DNA from: Bordetella genomosp. 13
GTDB taxonomy: Bacteria; Pseudomonadota; Gammaproteobacteria; Burkholderiales; Burkholderiaceae_B
Length of the DNA: 64,000 bases
Direction: 5' to 3'
NCBI RefSeq assembly: GCF_002119665.1
Contig: NZ_CP021111.1
Location: 5,270,001 to 5,334,000, forward strand
The position numbers and the translations under genes were made by a program. Of the stretch, positions 20,630-28,296 are shown piece after piece. The stretch's first letter is position 1, and each line of letters starts with the position of its first letter. The notes beneath the pieces were generated by a model. That model ran no database searches, was not told the DNA's origin, and saw only the letters and a list, made by a program, of their open reading frames with translations.

Positions 20630-21634
20630 TTACTTCTTGATGAGACCGAAGCTGTCGGCCAGCTCGGCGTATTGCTTGACCTGCTGCTTGACGTAGTCGT
20701 CGAGCTCCTTGCCGGTCTTGTTGAAGGGGAACAATCCCTGCTGGTCGCGCAGCTTGGCGTACTCGGGCGCCGCCATCATCTTGTCGAAGGCCGAGACCCA
20801 GAACTGGTAGTACTCGTCCGATACCTTGGGACCGACGTAGAATCCGCGGATGATCGGCCAGACGATGTCGTAGCCCTGTTCCTTGGCCGTCGGCACCTCG
20901 GCCAGCTTGCCGGGCAGGCGCTGGTCGTTGAATACCGCCAGGATGCGGATCGGCGCGCCGCCTTCCAGCATGGTGAAGGCCTCGGCCGCATCGCCCATGT
21001 AGGCCTGGATGTGGCCGCCGCGCAGCGCGGTGACGGCCTCGCCGCCCCCCTCGAACGCCACGAAGCGCATCTTCTTGAAGTCCACGCCGGCAGCCTTGGC
21101 CGTCAACGCCGCCTTCATCCAGTCCTGGCTGCCCACGGTGCCGCCCGCGCCCAGCACGATCTTGGTCGGATCGGCCTTGAAGGCGTCCATCAGACTCTTC
21201 AGGTCTTTGTACGGTGAGTCGGCGCGCACGACGGCCACGCCATAGTCGGTGCCGATGCCCGACACCCAGCGTACGTCATTGACCGTGTACTTGCCGAACT
21301 TGCCCTGCGCCAGGTTCAGCAGCGAGCCGCCCGAGTAGGCCACGATGCTGCCCGGCTCGTCGGGATGCTGCGCCACGATGTTGTTGTAGGCCACGGCGCC
21401 GATGCCGCCCGGCATGTAGATGACGCGCATCGGGGTCTTGAGAGCGCCGCTCTGCTTCAGGCCTTCGGTGGCCAGCCGGCAGGTCAGGTCGAAGCCGCCG
21501 CCGGGTTGCGCCGGCGCGATGCATTCGGGACGGCGGGGTTCGTCGGCCGCGCGGGCCGGCGACGCCAGGGTGAGGAAAGTCAGCGCGCACGCGCCCAGTA
21601 CCGCGCCAAGGCGGCCTTTCGTCAGGATCTGCAT
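20630..21634 (-). CDS. tctC: Periplasmic substrate-binding protein TctC (Bug family)
   Basis: Periplasmic receptor of the tripartite transporter. The 334-residue protein has a Sec signal peptide ending SPARA (residues 1-29) and the Bug-family features: ECIAPAQPGGGFDLTCRLAT for carboxylate binding and GAGGTVGSQDWMKAALTAKA for the second lobe. Bug proteins are hugely expanded in Bordetella. A 123-base GC-rich gap before tctB contains a GCGCCGGCGC palindrome (20616-20625), which may protect the tctC message so that the receptor is made in excess over the membrane subunits. Equivalent to bctC. Confidence 0.94.
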   Translation of the reverse strand: MQILTKGRLGAVLGACALTFLTLASPARAADEPRRPECIAPAQPGGGFDLTCRLATEGLKQSGALKTPMRVIYMPGGIGAVAYNNIVAQHPDEPGSIVAYSGGSLLNLAQGKFGKYTVNDVRWVSGIGTDYGVAVVRADSPYKDLKSLMDAFKADPTKIVLGAGGTVGSQDWMKAALTAKAAGVDFKKMRFVAFEGGGEAVTALRGGHIQAYMGDAAEAFTMLEGGAPIRILAVFNDQRLPGKLAEVPTAKEQGYDIVWPIIRGFYVGPKVSDEYYQFWVSAFDKMMAAPEYAKLRDQQGLFPFNKTGKELDDYVKQQVKQYAELADSFGLIKK

Positions 21635-21737
21635 GATTGCGGTCTCCGTCTGGTTTGTAGGTGTATGTCGAGGCGGACGTTATGCCATCCGGTCCGCTGG
21701 ACTGCCACCGTACAAAACCGTCCCTTTCCGAACCCTT

Positions 21738-23231
21738 TCAACTTGGTGCATTTTTCTGATGCGGCGCACCAATCCGGGGCAAATCTAGGGAAAACACCAG
21801 GGCCACACGCAGACCCTGCCGGTCGGGACGGTTCTCGATGTGCAGGCGGGCGTCGTGCACGTCGATGATGGTGTCCACAATCGCCAGCCCCAGCCCCGCG
21901 CCGGACTTGTTCTTGCCCTCCGAGCCGCGGCGAAACCGCACGCCGGCCCGCTCGATATCCTGCGGCGACATGCCGGGGCCGCTGTCCTCGACGACCAGGC
22001 ATGCCGAATGCGCCTCGCGCGCGACGCGCACCGTCACCTCCCCGCCTTCCGGCGTGTAGCGGATGGCGTTGTCCAGGACATTGCTTAGCGCTTCGCGCAG
22101 CAGCCATCCCACCCCGTGCACGACGACGGGCTGCCCGGGCAGGTCCAGGCCCAGGTCGAGGCGCCGCGCCCGGCCCGCCGGAAGCAGGGACCGCACGACA
22201 CTGCCGGCCAGGTCGTTGAGATCTACCGGTTCGAAGGCGGCGGCGCCCTCGGACAGCGTCGCGTCCTTGGCGCGGGCCAGCGCCAGCATCTGGTTGGTAG
22301 TGCGCACCGCATGGTCCAGCCGTTCCTGCATGGCCAGCAGGGCGGCCCGGATCTCGGCAGGATCTTCCTCGCGCAGCGCGTAGGCCGTCTGGGTGCGCAG
22401 CACCGAGAGCGGCGTGCGCAGCTGGTGGGAAGCGTCGTCCAGGAACTGGCGCTGCACCCGGGCCTGGTCGGTGAACCGGGCCATGTGCAGGTTCACGGCG
22501 TCGATCAGGGGACGCACTTCGCCGGGCATCCCGGCGGGATTCACCGGGCTCAGATCGTCCGACGGACGGGCTTCCATTTCCTCGCGCAGGCGTTCCATGG
22601 GTTCCAGGGCGCTGAAAACGCTCCAGATCACGATCAGGACGCTTATCGCGATCACCAGTAGGTCCCGCCCTACCGAGCTCACCAAAGCGCTCTGGAGGAC
22701 CTCCTGACGGCTTTCCAGGCTCTCCGCCACCTGGACGATGACCCGTCCCCCCCGATTGTTGTAAAGCGGCGGCTCCATGGCCCGGGCCAGCGCGGCCACC
22801 CGGACCGGCTCGCCGTCGTACTCGGCATAGAAAAAACGGGGTTCTCCGGATACCAGGGGATCGTCCGGCAGCGGCAGGTCGGGATTGCCGATTTCGGCCA
22901 GCCCGTCCTCGGTGGCCACGCGATAGTACACATGGCCATTGGCGGTCAGCTGGAAAAATTCCAGCAGCAGATAAGGCTGCTCCATCGACAGCCCGCCGCT
23001 GGCCGTGGAGATGTTGTGGTCGATAGAGCGCAGCGCGCCGGCAAGCGACCGGTCGTAGGCGCTGTCGACTTGCTCGCGCAACTGGTGGTTGGACAGGTAC
23101 AGCGCCACCATCATCACGCAGACCAGCGCCGGGATCAGCCGTCCCAGCAGCAGCGTTTTCAGCGTGCGGCTACGCGGCAGGCCGGCCAGCGGAATCTTCA
23201 ATGACGGTCTCCAGGCTGTATCCCATGCCAC
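21738..23231 (-). CDS. tctE: Sensor histidine kinase of the tct operon (TctE/BctE type)
   Basis: Membrane kinase that likely senses the imported carboxylate and phosphorylates TctD. About 497 residues: first membrane segment LIPALVCVMMVALYLSN, a periplasmic TctE-type sensor domain with GGLSMEQPYLLLEFFQLTAN, a second membrane segment near LLVIAISVLIVIWSVFSAL, then the H box FLDDASHQLRTPLSVLRTQ, N box NVLDNAIRYTPEG and G boxes EDSGPGMSP and GAGLGLAIVDTI. The ATG at 23231 overlaps tctD by 62 bases; a TTG at 23201 (overlap 32 bases) may be the true start. It lies upstream of tctC in the same direction. Confidence 0.92.
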   Translation of the reverse strand: MAWDTAWRPSLKIPLAGLPRSRTLKTLLLGRLIPALVCVMMVALYLSNHQLREQVDSAYDRSLAGALRSIDHNISTASGGLSMEQPYLLLEFFQLTANGHVYYRVATEDGLAEIGNPDLPLPDDPLVSGEPRFFYAEYDGEPVRVAALARAMEPPLYNNRGGRVIVQVAESLESRQEVLQSALVSSVGRDLLVIAISVLIVIWSVFSALEPMERLREEMEARPSDDLSPVNPAGMPGEVRPLIDAVNLHMARFTDQARVQRQFLDDASHQLRTPLSVLRTQTAYALREEDPAEIRAALLAMQERLDHAVRTTNQMLALARAKDATLSEGAAAFEPVDLNDLAGSVVRSLLPAGRARRLDLGLDLPGQPVVVHGVGWLLREALSNVLDNAIRYTPEGGEVTVRVAREAHSACLVVEDSGPGMSPQDIERAGVRFRRGSEGKNKSGAGLGLAIVDTIIDVHDARLHIENRPDRQGLRVALVFSLDLPRIGAPHQKNAPS

Positions 23232-23868
23232 GCAGCGTGACGATCTGCACGCCGGTGCCTGCCAATTTTTTGCGCAATCGGTGCACCAGCACCTCTACCG
23301 CCTCGAGGTTCACTTCGCTGTCGTCCGGCTGGATGCGGTCAAGGATCTGCTGCTTGCCCACGGGTTCGCCGCTGCGCTGGATCAGCACGCGCAGTACCGC
23401 ATGTTCGCGCGGCGACAGCGCCAGAGGATGTCCGCCCACGGCGAAACGCTGCGATGCCGTGTCCAGCACCAGGTTGCCCAGCGACAGCCGCGGATGATCG
23501 CGGCCGCGGCTGCGGCGGATCAGCGCCGTCAGGCGCGCCTCGACTTCTTCCAGAACGAAGGGTTTGGGCAGGAAATCGTCGGCGCCCTCATGCAGCGTGC
23601 CGATACGCTCGGCCAGCGAATCGCGCGCGGTCAGCACCAGGACGGGCGTACGGTCGTCACGGGCCCGCATGCGGGCCAGCAGGCTGTGCCCGTCCATGCC
23701 GGGCAGGCCCAGGTCCAGGACCACGGCGTCGAACTCTTCCACGGCGAGGCGGCGTTCGGCCACGATGCCGTCGTTGGCCCATTCCACGACGAATCCGGCA
23801 TGGCGCGCCAGGCTGCGTGCCAGCCAGTGCGCCAGTTCGGCTTCGTCCTCGATCAGGAGGATGCGCAT
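23170..23868 (-). CDS. tctD: Response regulator of the tct operon (TctD/BctD type, OmpR family)
   Basis: DNA-binding regulator expected to activate tctCBA. The 232-residue protein has a receiver domain (MRILLIEDEAEL, phospho-acceptor Asp52 in VVLDLGLPG, Lys in PKPF) and a winged-helix output domain (VLVHRLRKKLAGTGVQIVTL). It is the first gene of the leftward tctDE-tctCBA set, matching the published Bordetella arrangement bctDE-bctCBA for citrate uptake. Confidence 0.94.
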   Translation of the reverse strand: MRILLIEDEAELAHWLARSLARHAGFVVEWANDGIVAERRLAVEEFDAVVLDLGLPGMDGHSLLARMRARDDRTPVLVLTARDSLAERIGTLHEGADDFLPKPFVLEEVEARLTALIRRSRGRDHPRLSLGNLVLDTASQRFAVGGHPLALSPREHAVLRVLIQRSGEPVGKQQILDRIQPDDSEVNLEAVEVLVHRLRKKLAGTGVQIVTLRGMGYSLETVIEDSAGRPAA

Positions 23869-24355
23869 GAGCGATAGCGACCTGGGGTGGGATGGCTGGC
23901 TGACATCTTGATGTTTTCTCTTCTAGGTTCTTTATAAAAAGATTGGTAATGGATAAGGCCTGTGGATAACTGCATCAACCTGAAAAACCGATTCTATTTC
24001 ATGCGCTTGGCGCGGATTTCGGCTGTGCAAGAACCGTGTTTGGCGAAACTGGACAAGTTGAACAACATTTCGGCGGGTGGCGAAAGCCGGCTGTTGTTCA
24101 TTCCAGGTCCACACGCTGTGCACAACTTCGCTTCACTGTAGTTATCCACAGGCGCGGCTCGCCGGCGGCCGGGGTTTCCGCCCCGCCCAGGTGTACCACG
24201 GGCCGATGATGGCACCCCGTTTTCTCGCCACAGTCACATGTCTCCTATAGAATCGCCCGAAGACATGCGCCTCGTTCGCTCGGTGCCTCGTGGATGCTTT
24301 TCTTGCCCTGCTCCAGCCGGTTCCGCCGCTGCGAGACTTTCCTCGGACCACCCCC
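23869..24355. other. 487-bp AT-rich intergenic region between tctD and the HAD-UbiA gene
   Basis: Divergent region with no gene. It is markedly AT-richer than its surroundings between 23,905 and 24,010 and holds the DnaA-box pair described separately. It must also contain the promoters of the tctDE operon (minus) and the lipid-arabinose operon (plus). Confidence 0.6.
23905..24155. other. oriC: Candidate chromosomal origin of replication (oriC)
   Basis: An AT-rich stretch (TCTTCTAGGTTCTTTATAAA and following, 23920-23957) abuts a perfect DnaA box, complement of TTATCCACA, at 23961-23969; 172 bases further are TTGTGCACA-like (24117-24125, complement) and a second perfect TTATCCACA (24142-24150). 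The two perfect boxes are in inverted orientation and share the 14-mer AGTTATCCACAGGC. The arrangement box, GGCC cluster, then AT-rich DNA is that of a basal unwinding element. By eye, third-codon-position G exceeds C in sampled parts of the minus-strand tctA and kinase genes but not in the plus-strand aminotransferase, which fits an origin here rather than at 16 kb. dnaA is not adjacent. Confidence 0.55.
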
Positions 24356-25786
24356 ATGAGCGACGCAAAGGTCGTGCTGGCCGTCGATCTCGACGGCACC
24401 CTGCTGCAATCCGACCTGCTCCACGAGAACATCGCCCACCACGCGACGCGCCACCCGGCCACGCTGGCCGCGGCGGTGGTGGGGCTGAGCCGCGGAAAAG
24501 CCGTCTTCAAGGCCAGGCTGGCCGAGCACTACGAGCCCGACGTGGCCACCCTGCCGTACCGGCAGGAAGTGCTGGACCTGATACAGCAGGTGCGCGCGGC
24601 AGGACGCGCGGTGGTGCTGGTGTCGGCGTCCGACCAGCGTCTGCTCGATCGCATCGCCGCCCATCTGAAGTGCTTCGACGCCGCGTATGGTTCGGACGGC
24701 AGCCGCAACCTGAGCGGCGACAACAAGGCCCGGTTCCTGGTCGATCGCTATGGCGCCGGCAACTACGACTACGTCGGCGATGCCGCCGTGGACCTGCCCG
24801 TATGGCGCGGCGCCCGGCTGGCCATCACGGTCGGGGCCGGAGCCTCGCTGCGCGCGCGGGTCGATGCGGCCACGGCGCGCACACTGCACATCGACACGGG
24901 CCCCGCGCCGCTGCGCGCGTACCGCAAGGCGCTGCGGCCGCACCAGTGGCTGAAGAACGTACTGGTATTCCTGCCCCTGCTGGCGTCGCACCGCATATCC
25001 CTGGCGGATCTGCTGGCCACGGTGCTGGTCTTCGTGGCGTTCTGCCTGGCGGCATCGGCCGTCTACGTCGTCAACGACATACTGGACATTCCTTCCGACC
25101 GGATCCATCCGCGCAAGCGCCGCAGGCCGTTCGCAAGCGGGGCCATTCCTATCTCGCACGGTGCGGTCATGGTGGCGGTGCTGGCGGCGGCGACGGCCGT
25201 GTTGTGCATCGTGTGGCTGCAGCCGCTGGTGGTGCTGGCCCTGCTTGGCTACTGCGTGCTGACCACGGCCTACTCCATATCGCTCAAGCGCAAGATGGTG
25301 GTGGACATCTGCACGCTGGCCGGGCTGTATACGCTGCGCATCATCACCGGCGCGGCGGCCACGTCGCTGCCGCTGTCGCCCTGGCTGCTGGCGTTCTCGG
25401 TGTTCCTGTTCTTTTCGCTGGCCGCGATCAAGCGGCAGGCCGAACTCTTGAGCAGCCGCACCGCGGGCGTGGAAAAGCTTTCGGGGCGGAACTATGAGGT
25501 GGGCGACATTCCGGTGATCACGGCCATGTCGCTGGCGTCGGGCTACAACGCGGTGCTGGTGCTGGCGCTTTACATCAACAGCGATACGGTGGCCGAGCTG
25601 TACAGCAGCCCCTTCCTGCTGTGGCTGGTCTGCCCGGTGCTGCTGTACTGGATCAGCCGGCTGATCCTGCTGACGCAGCGCGGCATGATGGACGACGACC
25701 CCGTGCTGTTCGCGGTGCGGGACCACATCAGCCTTGCGTGCGGCGCGGTGATCCTGGCCATCGCGCTGGCGGCCAGCCTGCTATGA
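24356..25786 (+). CDS. HAD phosphatase-UbiA prenyltransferase fusion (polyprenyl-phosphate 5-phosphoribosyltransferase type)
   Basis: The 476-residue protein joins two activities. Residues 1-200 are a HAD phosphatase: motif I VDLDGTLL (Asp11, Asp13), motif II LVSASD, Lys in GDNKARFL, motif IV YVGDAAVDLPVW. Residues 205-476 are a UbiA-fold integral membrane transferase with NDILDIPSDRIHPRKRRRPF from Asn240, the pattern of mycobacterial Rv3806c, which transfers 5-phosphoribose from PRPP to decaprenyl phosphate. The HAD part would then remove the 5-phosphate, the step assigned to Rv3807c in mycobacteria. The next gene overlaps its stop by 4 bases. ATG 24356 was chosen because the family begins just before the first Asp motif; an ATG at 24290 is also in frame. 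Confidence 0.88.
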   Translation: MSDAKVVLAVDLDGTLLQSDLLHENIAHHATRHPATLAAAVVGLSRGKAVFKARLAEHYEPDVATLPYRQEVLDLIQQVRAAGRAVVLVSASDQRLLDRIAAHLKCFDAAYGSDGSRNLSGDNKARFLVDRYGAGNYDYVGDAAVDLPVWRGARLAITVGAGASLRARVDAATARTLHIDTGPAPLRAYRKALRPHQWLKNVLVFLPLLASHRISLADLLATVLVFVAFCLAASAVYVVNDILDIPSDRIHPRKRRRPFASGAIPISHGAVMVAVLAAATAVLCIVWLQPLVVLALLGYCVLTTAYSISLKRKMVVDICTLAGLYTLRIITGAAATSLPLSPWLLAFSVFLFFSLAAIKRQAELLSSRTAGVEKLSGRNYEVGDIPVITAMSLASGYNAVLVLALYINSDTVAELYSSPFLLWLVCPVLLYWISRLILLTQRGMMDDDPVLFAVRDHISLACGAVILAIALAASLL

Positions 25787-26208
25787 CGCGCCTGCAACTG
25801 GTCGCGCGCTATACGCTGTTCGCGGTGGTGGCGACGCTGTGCAACCTGGGCGTGCAGCGACTGGTGCTGGGTGCGGCGGACGCCGCGCATCCGCCGCTGG
25901 CCTATGCCGCGGCCGTCGGCTTCGGCACGCTGGCCGGGCTGCTGGTGAAGTACGTGCTGGACAAACGCTGGATCTTCAGGGATATCGAGGCGGGATTGCA
26001 GGCGCATGCCCGCAAGTTCTCGCTGTACACCCTGATGGGTGTGGTGACCACGCTGATCTTCTGGTGCGCCGAAACCCTGTTCTGGCTGGTGTGGCACACG
26101 CACACGATGCGCGAGCTGGGCGCGGTGCTGGGTTTGGCGATAGGCTATTTCGTGAAATACCGGCTCGACCGCAAATACGTATTCCGCACCCGGTGGGCCG
26201 CGCCATGA
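25783..26208 (+). CDS. GtrA-family membrane protein (candidate polyprenyl-phosphate-arabinose flippase partner)
   Basis: A 141-residue protein of four membrane segments (YTLFAVVATLCNLGVQRLVL, YAAAVGFGTLAGLLVKYVL, LMGVVTTLIFWCAETLFWLV, LGAVLGLAIGYFVKYRL) with the duplicated VKYxLDxxxxF signature (VKYVLDKRWIF and VKYRLDRKYVF) of GtrA proteins. GtrA relatives accompany polyprenyl-phosphate-sugar systems; Rv3789 sits next to dprE1 in mycobacteria and has been proposed to move decaprenyl-phosphoryl-arabinose or to recruit an arabinosyltransferase. Both ends overlap neighbours by 4 bases (ATGA), so it is translationally coupled to the UbiA and DprE1-like genes. Confidence 0.85.
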   Translation: MTRLQLVARYTLFAVVATLCNLGVQRLVLGAADAAHPPLAYAAAVGFGTLAGLLVKYVLDKRWIFRDIEAGLQAHARKFSLYTLMGVVTTLIFWCAETLFWLVWHTHTMRELGAVLGLAIGYFVKYRLDRKYVFRTRWAAP

Positions 26209-27539
26209 CGCGCGTCGCACTATCGGGCTGGGGGCGCTTTCCGGTGACCTCGTGCCGGCTGGAAACGCCGGCCGACCTGGCGGGACTGCGGGCGCTGCTG
26301 CCGCAGGGACGGCTGGCGCCGCGCGGCAACGGCAGGGGCTACGGCGACTGCGCGTTGCTCGAGGACGGCCTGACGGCATCGATGTTGCGCATGAACTGCA
26401 TGCTGCACTTCGACGCCGCCACCGGCCAGCTGGTCGCGCAGGCCGGCGTGCTGCTGGCCGACATCATCGATGCCTTCCTTCCCCGCGGCTGGTTCCCGGC
26501 GGTGACGCCGGGAACCAAGTTCGTGACGGTCGGCGGCATGATCGCGGCCGACGTGCACGGCAAGAACCACCACCAATCGGGCGCGTTCGGCCGCCATGTG
26601 CTCTGGCTGGACCTGCTGCTTCCCAATGGCGAAGTCGTACGCTGTTCACGCGACGAGCGTGCCGAACTGTTCGAGTACACCTGCGGCGGAATGGGCCTGA
26701 CCGGCGTGATACTTCGCGCCTGCCTGCAGCTGATGCCGGTGCGCACCGGCTGGATCCGCCAGGAAACGCGCGTGGCCATGAACCTGCAGCAGGCGATGGA
26801 CGCGTTCGAGGCCTCGGGGCAGTGGACCTACAGCGTCGCATGGATAGACTGCCTGGCGCGCGGCGCCGCCATGGGACGCTCGCTGCTGTTCCTGGGCGAA
26901 CATGCGCTGCCCGAGGAACTGCCCCAGGCCTGGCGGCACGCGCCGCTGCGCACGCCGGCCCGTCGCAAGTGGCACGTTCCGGTGGATGTCCCGGCCGCGC
27001 TGATGAATCGCATGTCGATGGGCGCGTTCAACGAGCTGTACTTCCGCGCCGGACAGCGCGGCAACGCATCGCGCCTGGTCGACTGGGACAGCTACTTCTA
27101 TCCCCTGGACGCCGTCGGCGCCTGGAACCGCGTCTATGGCGCGCGCGGCTTCGCGCAGTACCAGTGCGTGATTCCGCGCGAGGCCGCACGCGGCGGGATG
27201 GCCGCCCTGCTGGCCGCCGTGTCGGCGCACGGAAGCGGATCCTTCCTGGCGGTGCTGAAGCTGCTGGGGCAGCAGGACAGCCGTTTCTCGTTTCCGATGG
27301 ACGGCTACACGCTGGCGCTGGACTTTCCGGTGAACCCGCACACGCTCGCCCTTCTGGACTCGCTCGACCGGATCACCGCCGATCATGGCGGACGCGTCTA
27401 CCTGGCCAAGGATGCCAGAATGTCGCGGACGCTATTCGAACAGACCGAGCCGCGCGCGGACGCTTACCGCCGCTACCGGTCGTCCGCGATGCTGGACAGA
27501 CATTTCGCCTCGGCACAGTCCGAGCGACTGGGGTTGTAA
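26205..27539 (+). CDS. dprE1: DprE1-like FAD-dependent decaprenylphosphoryl-ribose 2'-oxidase
   Basis: VAO/PCMH-family flavoenzyme expected to oxidise polyprenyl-phosphoryl-ribose at C2' to the keto intermediate. The 444-residue protein has the FAD segment TPGTKFVTVGGMIAADVHGK continuing to NHH (His118, equivalent to the flavin-contact His of DprE1), GGMGLTGVILRACLQL, and near the C-terminus YLAKDARMS with Lys402, equivalent to catalytic Lys418 of M. tuberculosis DprE1. The position of the drug-reactive cysteine (Cys387 in WNICVDFPI) is Ala371 here (YTLALDFPV). It overlaps GtrA by 4 bases and precedes the SDR gene by 2 bases, as in Rv3789-3791. Confidence 0.9.
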   Translation: MTRVALSGWGRFPVTSCRLETPADLAGLRALLPQGRLAPRGNGRGYGDCALLEDGLTASMLRMNCMLHFDAATGQLVAQAGVLLADIIDAFLPRGWFPAVTPGTKFVTVGGMIAADVHGKNHHQSGAFGRHVLWLDLLLPNGEVVRCSRDERAELFEYTCGGMGLTGVILRACLQLMPVRTGWIRQETRVAMNLQQAMDAFEASGQWTYSVAWIDCLARGAAMGRSLLFLGEHALPEELPQAWRHAPLRTPARRKWHVPVDVPAALMNRMSMGAFNELYFRAGQRGNASRLVDWDSYFYPLDAVGAWNRVYGARGFAQYQCVIPREAARGGMAALLAAVSAHGSGSFLAVLKLLGQQDSRFSFPMDGYTLALDFPVNPHTLALLDSLDRITADHGGRVYLAKDARMSRTLFEQTEPRADAYRRYRSSAMLDRHFASAQSERLGL

Positions 27540-27541
27540 GC

Positions 27542-28282
27542 ATGAACAAGCTGACCGTAGTCATCATTGGCGGGCGCTCGGACATCGGTCTGGCGCTGGC
27601 GCATCGGTTTGCCCGCATGGGGCACCCCATCGTGCTGGCGGCTCGGCATGCCGACGATCTGCAGGACAGGCTGACGGACCTGTCGGTGCGATACGGGGTG
27701 GCCGCGCAGGCGCGCGAGGTCGACGTGCTGCGGCCGGAGAGCTTCGGCGCGTTCCTCGACGGCTTGCCGGCCGATACCGGCATCGCGATCTCGGTGGTGG
27801 GATTGATGCCGGACCAGCAGGCCATCGAGCGGGATCCGCCGGCGGTGCAGCGCACGGTGGATTCCAATTTCACGGGCCCCATGCTCCTGCTGGAGATGGC
27901 CGCGCATCGCTACGCCGCCGCACGGCTGCCGGGGGCGGCGGTGATCGGCATCAGTTCGGTGGCGGGCGACCGCGGCCGGGCGCGCAACTACTGGTATGGC
28001 GCGGCCAAGGCCGCATTCAGCGCAGGCTTGTCCGGGTTGCGGCAGCGGCATGCGCGGCACGGGCTGCTGGTCATGACTGTGAAGCCGGGTTTCGTCAGCA
28101 CGCGCATGACCGCCGGCATGCAGCTGCCGCCGGCGCTGACGGACACGCCGCAGCAGGTGGCCGAGCTGGTCTACCAGGGCTATTGCAAGCGGCGCATGGT
28201 GGTGTACCCGTGGAAATGGCGGCTCATCATGACGATCATCCAGCTCATTCCCGAACGCGTTTTCTCGCGCATGAAGTTCTAG
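27542..28282 (+). CDS. dprE2: DprE2-like short-chain dehydrogenase (keto-intermediate to arabinose)
   Basis: The 246-residue SDR is expected to reduce the 2'-keto product of the upstream oxidase to polyprenyl-phosphoryl-D-arabinose using NAD(P)H. It has the dinucleotide motif VVIIGGRSDIGLALA, a catalytic Ser in ISSVAGDRG and Tyr152-Lys156 in YGAAK. The C-terminal hydrophobic KWRLIMTIIQLIPERVFSRM resembles the membrane-proximal tail of Rv3791-type enzymes. It begins two bases after the oxidase stop. DprE1 and DprE2 act as a pair in mycobacteria, and the adjacency supports the same here. Confidence 0.87.
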   Translation: MNKLTVVIIGGRSDIGLALAHRFARMGHPIVLAARHADDLQDRLTDLSVRYGVAAQAREVDVLRPESFGAFLDGLPADTGIAISVVGLMPDQQAIERDPPAVQRTVDSNFTGPMLLLEMAAHRYAAARLPGAAVIGISSVAGDRGRARNYWYGAAKAAFSAGLSGLRQRHARHGLLVMTVKPGFVSTRMTAGMQLPPALTDTPQQVAELVYQGYCKRRMVVYPWKWRLIMTIIQLIPERVFSRMKF

Positions 28283-28296
28283 TACCCGGTCATCCC

